The translations under genes were made by a program, and so were the position numbers. From assembly GCA_900539165.1 (NCBI GenBank), contig UQAZ01000006.1:45563-109562 (forward strand): DNA of 64,000 nt, written 5' to 3'. Each line of letters opens with the position of its first letter. Within the stretch, counting starts at the first letter, position 1. The DNA is from an uncultured Oscillospiraceae bacterium. Its GTDB lineage: Bacteria > Bacillota > Clostridia > Oscillospirales > Acutalibacteraceae. Shown here in pieces: positions 59,433 to 64,000 of the stretch. Below the pieces are notes generated by a model. That model was not told where the DNA came from. It was given only the letters and a program-made list of their open reading frames with translations, and searched no databases.

Positions 59433-60875
59433 ATGGCGAATAATCAGAAAAAGATGGTTGATGACATCACATCAATGGACGAGGATTTTGCAAAATGGTA
59501 CACCGATGTGTGTAAAAAGGCAGAACTCGCAGAATATACCAGCGTAAAGGGTTGTATGGTTATCCGACCGTACGGCTATGCGATATGGGAAAACATACAA
59601 AGAATTTTGGACGGTATGTTTAAGCAGACAGGGGTTGAGAATGTATGTATGCCTATGTTCATCCCCGAATCATTACTTCAAAAGGAAGCAGACCATGTTG
59701 AGGGCTTTGCTCCGGAATGTGCGTGGGTTACCCACGGCGGAAGCGAGCTTCTTGAAGAGCGTCTTTGCGTAAGGCCTACTTCGGAAACGCTTTTCTGTGA
59801 GCATTTCAAGAACATTGTTCACTCACACAGAGATTTGCCTAAACTTTATAATCAATGGGTTTCGGTTGTAAGATGGGAAAAGACCACAAGACCGTTCCTG
59901 CGTTCAAGAGAATTTTTATGGCAGGAGGGACACACCCTTCACGCTACACCCGAGGAGGCTATCGAAGAAACCGAAAGAATGCTCGGAATATACACAAAGT
60001 TCTGTCAGGAATATCTTGCAATGCCTGTAATTCAGGGACAGAAAACAGACAGCGACAAGTTTGCAGGTGCAGAGCGTACATACTGCATTGAGGCACTTAT
60101 GCACGACGGCAAGGCGCTTCAGGCAGGCACAAGCCACTATTTCGGCGACGGCTTTGCAAAAGCATTCGACATTCAATTCTCGGACAAAAACAACAAACTT
60201 CAATATCCGCACCAAACCTCATGGGGCGTTACAACAAGACTTATCGGTGCAATCATTATGACGCACGGTGATGACAACGGACTTGTTCTTCCGCCTGCCG
60301 TTGCACCTATTCAGGCTATCATAGTACCGGTTGCGCAGCACAAGGAAGGTGTACTTGAGGCGGCAAACGAGCTTTGCGACAGACTCAAGAGCGTATGCCG
60401 TGCTAAGATTGACGACAGCGAGAACTCACCTGGTTGGAAATTTGCAGAGTACGAAATGAAGGGTGTACCTGTAAGAATTGAGCTTGGCCCAAGAGATATT
60501 GAAAACGGTCAATGTGTAATGGTAACCCGTCACAACAGAGAAAAGACTATTGTTCCTCTCGACAAGGTTGAGAGCGTTATTCTCGAAAAGCTCGAAGAAG
60601 TACGCAACGGAATCTATGAAAAGGCTCTCGAAAACAGAGAGCGTAAGACCTATGTTGCACACAATCTTGATGAAATCACGGCAGACCTTGAAAAGAACGG
60701 CGACGGTTTTGTAAAGGCTATGTGGTGCGGCGACGAGGCATGCGAGGACAAGGTTAAGGAAATCACAGGCGTAGGCTCAAGATGTATTCCGCTTGAGCAA
60801 GAGCATTTAGATGACAAGTGCGTATGCTGCGGAAAACCGGCTAAATGTATGGTTTACTGGGGCAAGGCATATTAA
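59433..60875 (+). CDS. proS: Prolyl-tRNA synthetase (archaeal/eukaryote-like type)
   Basis: A 480-residue class II synthetase, shorter than the bacterial ProRS with its editing insert. It opens with DEDFAKWYTDVCKKAELAEY; motif 1 is near VIRPYGYAIWENIQRILDGM. LCVRPTSETLFCEHFKNIVH, motif 2 NQWVSVVRWEKTTRPFLRSR then EFLWQEGHTLHAT, and motif 3 SWGVTTRLIGAIIMTHGDDN follow. The C-terminal zinc-binding-like part has CVCCGKPAKCMVYWGKAY with the family tyrosine end. AGGAGG precedes the ATG. Confidence 0.97.
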   Translation: MANNQKKMVDDITSMDEDFAKWYTDVCKKAELAEYTSVKGCMVIRPYGYAIWENIQRILDGMFKQTGVENVCMPMFIPESLLQKEADHVEGFAPECAWVTHGGSELLEERLCVRPTSETLFCEHFKNIVHSHRDLPKLYNQWVSVVRWEKTTRPFLRSREFLWQEGHTLHATPEEAIEETERMLGIYTKFCQEYLAMPVIQGQKTDSDKFAGAERTYCIEALMHDGKALQAGTSHYFGDGFAKAFDIQFSDKNNKLQYPHQTSWGVTTRLIGAIIMTHGDDNGLVLPPAVAPIQAIIVPVAQHKEGVLEAANELCDRLKSVCRAKIDDSENSPGWKFAEYEMKGVPVRIELGPRDIENGQCVMVTRHNREKTIVPLDKVESVILEKLEEVRNGIYEKALENRERKTYVAHNLDEITADLEKNGDGFVKAMWCGDEACEDKVKEITGVGSRCIPLEQEHLDDKCVCCGKPAKCMVYWGKAY

Positions 60876-60938
60876 ATAACAGCGCAAAACGGGTGTAATT
60901 GTGTTTTTGCTTATAAGCAGTATTCTTATATCTAACGC

Positions 60939-60955
60939 CTCCCTTTTTAAGGGAG
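60939..60955. repeat. Single hairpin copy of the dispersed palindromic repeat
   Basis: CTCCCTT-TTT-AAGGGAG, identical to the first hairpin at 35498-35514, preceded by GC. It lies between proS and galE and could act as a weak terminator for proS, but no T run follows. Confidence 0.55.
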
Positions 60956-60973
60956 ACATAAATTACAAACAAC

Positions 60974-60991
60974 CTGCTCCAAACGGAGCAG
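60974..60991 (+). promoter_or_regulatory. Hairpin in the galE leader
   Basis: CTGCTCC-AAAC-GGAGCAG is a perfect 7-base-pair hairpin 35 bases before the galE start. There is no T run after it. Its role is unknown. Confidence 0.35.
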
Positions 60992-61025
60992 TCAAATAAA
61001 ACAATAACAATACAGGAGGCAAATT

Positions 61026-62042
61026 ATGTCAGTATTAGTTACAGGAGGACTCGGTTACATCGGTTCTCACACCTGCGTTGAGCTTATGAATGCAGGAATC
61101 GACGTTGTTGTTGTAGACAATCTTTACAACTGCAAAAAATCATCATACGACAGAATCAGGGCATTGGTAGGCAGAGATTTTCCGTTTTACGAGTGCGACA
61201 TCCGTGATTTCGACGGACTTCAAAATGTATTCAAAAACGAAGAAATCGACAGCGTTGTTCACTTTGCGGGACTCAAGGCAGTCGGTGAAAGCTGTGTAAA
61301 GCCTCTCGAATATTTCGACAACAACATCAACGGTACACTTGTACTTCTTGATGCAATGCGTAAGAACGGCTGTAAGAAAATCGTATTTTCATCATCAGCT
61401 ACCGTTTACGGAATGAACAATATTTCTCCGCTTACCGAGGATATGCAGGTTGGCGGCGTAACAAATCCTTACGGCAGAACAAAGCTCATCATTGAACAAA
61501 TGCTTCAGGACTTATACGCAAGCGACAACGAGTGGAGCATCTGTCTGCTTCGTTACTTCAACCCAATCGGCGCACATAAAAGCGGCACAATGGGTGAAGA
61601 CCCTAACGGCATTCCAAACAACCTTATGCCGTATATCACTCAGGTTGCTATCGGCAAGAGAGAGCAGCTCGGCGTATTCGGCAATGACTACGACACGCAC
61701 GACGGCACAGGCGTAAGAGACTACATTCATGTAGTTGACCTTGCACTCGGTCATGTTAAGGCAGTAGAAAAGGTAAGAGCCAAAAAAGGACTCTTTATCT
61801 ACAACCTTGGCACAGGCGTCGGATACAGCGTACTTGATGTAGTAAAGGCTTTTGAAAAGGCAAGCGGTAAGGAAATCCCTTACACAATTATGCCGAGAAG
61901 ACCGGGCGACATTGCTACCTGTTACAGCGACCCGAGCAAGGCTGCAAAGGAGCTTGGCTGGAAGGCTGAAAGAGGAATCGAGGAAATGTGCGAGGACTCT
62001 TGGAGATGGCAGAGTCAAAATCCCGACGGCTATCCGGATTAA
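61026..62042 (+). CDS. galE: UDP-glucose 4-epimerase
   Basis: A 338-residue NAD-dependent epimerase of normal length. It has the Rossmann start VTGGLGYIGSHTCVELMNAG, VVHFAGLKAVGESCVKPLEY, the catalytic Ser in IVFSSSATVYGMNNISPLTE and the Tyr-x3-Lys in NPYGRTKLIIEQMLQDLY, then RYFNPIGAHKSGTMGEDPNG and YIHVVDLALGHVKAVEK. It interconverts UDP-glucose and UDP-galactose, and could supply galactosyl donors for the polysaccharide locus. AGGAGG precedes the ATG. Confidence 0.97.
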   Translation: MSVLVTGGLGYIGSHTCVELMNAGIDVVVVDNLYNCKKSSYDRIRALVGRDFPFYECDIRDFDGLQNVFKNEEIDSVVHFAGLKAVGESCVKPLEYFDNNINGTLVLLDAMRKNGCKKIVFSSSATVYGMNNISPLTEDMQVGGVTNPYGRTKLIIEQMLQDLYASDNEWSICLLRYFNPIGAHKSGTMGEDPNGIPNNLMPYITQVAIGKREQLGVFGNDYDTHDGTGVRDYIHVVDLALGHVKAVEKVRAKKGLFIYNLGTGVGYSVLDVVKAFEKASGKEIPYTIMPRRPGDIATCYSDPSKAAKELGWKAERGIEEMCEDSWRWQSQNPDGYPD

Positions 62043-62064
62043 TTTAAGACAGACGATAAAGCAT

Positions 62065-62096
62065 AAAGCACTGTTCAGGCTAATTGGACAGTGCTT
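62065..62096 (+). terminator. Terminator after galE
   Basis: AAAGCACTGT and ACAGTGCTTT form ten base pairs around a 12-base loop, followed by a weak T-rich stretch. Confidence 0.75.
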
Positions 62097-62140
62097 TAAC
62101 TTTACATTTTATCGTTGCAAACATAAATAATACGGCAAAT

Positions 62141-62171
62141 AAAAAAGCGGCTCGGAAACACTCCAAGCCGC
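62141..62171 (-). terminator. Terminator after the aldolase gene
   Basis: On the minus strand GCGGCTTGG and CCGAGCCGC pair (one G-U) around a seven-base loop, followed by TTTTTT. Confidence 0.85.
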
Positions 62172-62188
62172 CATTATATTTTTAGTGA

Positions 62189-63403
62189 TTATTTATTAAT
62201 CTGCTTTGAATACTTTGCAAGATATACAGTTCTCATAAGGAAGCATTCTGCCTTTGGAACATAGTGCTGACGATTGAATATATCGCAATCAATGGCAGCA
62301 GCACAGCCCTTGTCCATAATAATGTCAAGCGCCTGCATATCGCCGTCGTTATTGCCGACAATCATAGCACCGTTACCCTCGATAAGAACGGCATTTCTTC
62401 CGCTGATTGCTCTGCCGATTTCCTTAGCACATTCATCGGTATCGCCGTCAATCCACGGACAATTTTTAACATCAAGACCTACGATTTGTGCAAAGTCGTC
62501 AATCATAGGTGTCATATTTTCGCCTGTTGCAGAAACTGCAACTGCGTCGGGAGTGGCAATCTGACGAATCATAGTGCAATCATCGTTCTTATAAATTGCT
62601 CTGTGGATTTTTTCAACCTTAGGAGCAATTCCGTTAATACCCAAGCCTGTTTCCATATCAACATCAACGCTCGTTCCGCCTACTGTAAGAGTGAAAATAT
62701 TTCCGTTTCTTACAGATGAGCCAAGGTCGCAGATATGCTCAGGCATCTTGCCCGACTCGTGCTTTGCAAGGAAGAAGTTTCTTCTGTCCTCATCTGAATA
62801 TGAATCAGCCCAAGAATGACGAAGATAGTTATCCTTAATCACCTTTTCACAGCACTTTTCAAGATTTTCTGCAAGTGCAAATGCGTGGTCATAATCATCA
62901 CCCATAACAAGTGCGCCGTGGTGCATAAGGTTAATTGCACGACAGCTCGGGTGCATCATAATGCACATTTCAACCTTTCTGCGAAGAGAATCGGTTGTTG
63001 ACATAGCGTAATCTGCACAAGGAACAGTATCACCCAAAACGCCCTTAAATTCATCATACACATTAGTAATATCCATACCTGTGATAGAAACGATTGTCGC
63101 TGCTCTCTGATGAGTATGGATAACAAAATCAACAGTAGGATGATGACGATAAGCGGCAGCGTGAACGCCCTTTTCGCTTGAAGGCTTAATGTCGCCCTCG
63201 TGTGAGCAATCCGCAATATTTACAACTACGATTTCATCAGGAGTTAAATCCTCATAGGATCTGCCTGACGGAGTAATAACAAACTGCGTGTCGCTGATAC
63301 GAGCCGAAACATTACCCCATGTACGAGCGATAAGTCCCGATTCAACAAGCTGCTTGCCTGCTTTAACAACGAGTCTTTTAGCTTCTTCAATTTCGTAAGC
63401 CAT
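62189..63403 (-). CDS. Class II aldolase/adducin protein with tandem, degenerate second domain
   Basis: A 404-residue protein, about twice a FucA-type aldolase. The first half (about 1-200) has SSEKGVHAAAYRHHPTVDF with the likely catalytic Glu, the zinc ligands in VIHTHQRAATIVSITG, and MHHGALVMGDDYDHAFALAE. The second half repeats the layout: RQIATPDAVAVSATG and EGNGAMIVGNNDGDMQALDI line up with these, but the zinc-binding His residues are gone. So only the N-terminal half is likely active, cleaving or forming a hydroxy-ketone/aldehyde sugar phosphate. It follows a class III aminotransferase gene by 88 bases. Confidence 0.85.
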   Translation of the reverse strand: MAYEIEEAKRLVVKAGKQLVESGLIARTWGNVSARISDTQFVITPSGRSYEDLTPDEIVVVNIADCSHEGDIKPSSEKGVHAAAYRHHPTVDFVIHTHQRAATIVSITGMDITNVYDEFKGVLGDTVPCADYAMSTTDSLRRKVEMCIMMHPSCRAINLMHHGALVMGDDYDHAFALAENLEKCCEKVIKDNYLRHSWADSYSDEDRRNFFLAKHESGKMPEHICDLGSSVRNGNIFTLTVGGTSVDVDMETGLGINGIAPKVEKIHRAIYKNDDCTMIRQIATPDAVAVSATGENMTPMIDDFAQIVGLDVKNCPWIDGDTDECAKEIGRAISGRNAVLIEGNGAMIVGNNDGDMQALDIIMDKGCAAAIDCDIFNRQHYVPKAECFLMRTVYLAKYSKQINK

Positions 63404-63456
63404 AGTTTTCCCCTTTTAATTTACCTAAATTAATGTCTGATTTATAAGCGACAAAC

Positions 63457-63476
63457 GGGCGGTTGTTGAGCCGCCC
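63457..63476 (+). other. Terminator-like hairpin pointing against the neighbouring genes
   Basis: GGGCGG and CCGCCC pair around an eight-base loop, with TTTTT after it on the plus strand. Both flanking genes are on the minus strand, where the hairpin is followed by GTTTGTC, so it would not be a good terminator for them. Confidence 0.5.
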
Positions 63477-63491
63477 TTTTTATGCCGTTAA

Positions 63492-64000
63492 TTAATAATC
63501 AATCTTCTCGCACTTTGAGAGTACCTTATCGAATCTCTTAATGCACTCGTCGATGTCTTCCTCGGTATAAGCACTTGAGGTATAGAGACGGGAGCCTGCA
63601 AGAGTAACAAGTCCCTCTGCCATATAAGCAGCACCCATATACTGCATTTCTGTCTGGCGAATACCTGTTTCTTTAAGAACCGACGGAATAGTCCAAGGCT
63701 TCTTCCAGTTAATTCTGAAGTGCATTGTAGCAACAGTGTGAAGCTGGCAAATAGAGCCTACATTGTAGCAAACGAACGGAAGGTCGTACTTCTTAATTGA
63801 CTCGTTAAGACCTTTAACAAGTCTGTCAGCCATCTGACCTGCAACCTGACAAGCGTTTCTCTTTTCAATCTCGCAAATTACAGTATAACCTGCACAGCAA
63901 GAAATAGGAGTAGCTGCCATAGTACCGCCACACATAGCCTTATGAATCTTCTTGCCCTCGGCCTTATCAAGACCTGCGCCGAGATACTTCATAACCTCTC
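63492..64000 (-). CDS. Class III aminotransferase (glutamate-1-semialdehyde aminomutase-like), C-terminal part
   Basis: The gene runs off the window end; about 169 residues are visible. KYLGAGLDKAEGKKIHKAMC, then GGTMAATPISCCAGYTVICE, resembles the G-T-x-x-x-N/P-x-x-x-x-A region after the PLP lysine in glutamate-1-semialdehyde 2,1-aminomutase-type enzymes. YMAEGLVTLAGSRLYTSSAY with TEEDIDECIKRFDKVL is the usual C-terminal end. The ATG at 63992 is internal, since the frame is open to the end of the window. It probably works with the downstream aldolase on an amino- or keto-sugar or acid; the substrate is not known. Confidence 0.88.
   Translation of the reverse strand, partial: EVMKYLGAGLDKAEGKKIHKAMCGGTMAATPISCCAGYTVICEIEKRNACQVAGQMADRLVKGLNESIKKYDLPFVCYNVGSICQLHTVATMHFRINWKKPWTIPSVLKETGIRQTEMQYMGAAYMAEGLVTLAGSRLYTSSAYTEEDIDECIKRFDKVLSKCEKIDY

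Noticed and set aside
1..64000. CRISPR arrays, rRNA or tRNA genes
   Set aside because: No regularly spaced repeats of the right length and no cloverleaf with CCA-end or rRNA core sequence was recognised on either strand.

Overview
The window looks like the chromosome of a low-to-moderate GC, Gram-positive, spore-forming member of the Clostridia (Bacillota), most likely an Oscillospiraceae/Ruminococcaceae-type gut commensal. The evidence is a spoVAD gene, HPr kinase, WhiA/RapZ, YycJ-type metallo-hydrolase, an archaeal-type ProRS and sigma-A promoters with AGGAGG-type ribosome sites. The species assignment is inference from gene content; no rRNA or tRNA gene is visible.

Layout. 1-3.1 kb: the 3' end of tex, an MFS transporter, and a convergent lipase-like hydrolase. 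3.2-28.6 kb: one long minus-strand surface-polysaccharide locus read from a strong promoter at about 28.65 kb. It opens with PglE/PglC/PglD-like genes (amino-sugar making and priming). It continues through glycosyltransferases, LicD, an EpsG-like polymerase, GtrA, a LicC-like cytidylyltransferase, a pyruvyltransferase, a GT32 enzyme and a Wzx-like flippase. It ends with a DegT/ATP-grasp/WbqC module, an MBOAT plus SGNH O-acylation pair, two integral-membrane acyltransferases and an exported Ser/Lys-rich protein. This locus carries signs of recombination: two 3'-end remnants of aminotransferase and cytidylyltransferase genes, and homopolymer tracts at the 5' ends of both acyltransferase genes, one of which (A8) puts the start codon out of frame.

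28.8-35.4 kb: spoVAD, rlmH, the YycJ-like hydrolase and murA on the minus strand; dusB, nagA and trmL on the plus strand. 35.4-38.8 kb: a short accessory segment with palindromic repeats, a mini-rubredoxin, a three-gene operon with two paralogous zinc-ribbon membrane proteins, and a divergent small HTH regulator. 38.8-42 kb: a membrane-anchored GH51-like protein that lacks catalytic residues, and a GH25 muramidase. 42-51.2 kb: a housekeeping run hprK, ROK glucokinase, murB, rapZ, whiA, dnaE, pfkA, linking carbon catabolite control, wall precursor supply, replication and glycolysis. A lone GT4 gene follows.

52.6-59.1 kb: the F-type ATP synthase operon atpB-E-F-(H+A)-G-D-C. The delta and alpha subunits are in a single uninterrupted reading frame, and a well-placed internal Shine-Dalgarno plus TTG could yield a free alpha subunit. 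59.4-62 kb: proS and galE on the plus strand. 62-64 kb: a duplicated class II aldolase with a degenerate second half and the C-terminal part of a class III aminotransferase.

The most notable items are the delta-alpha ATP synthase fusion with its internal start, the homopolymer-controlled acyltransferases and recombination scars in the polysaccharide locus, the pseudo-GH51 protein, and the uncharacterised zinc-ribbon operon.
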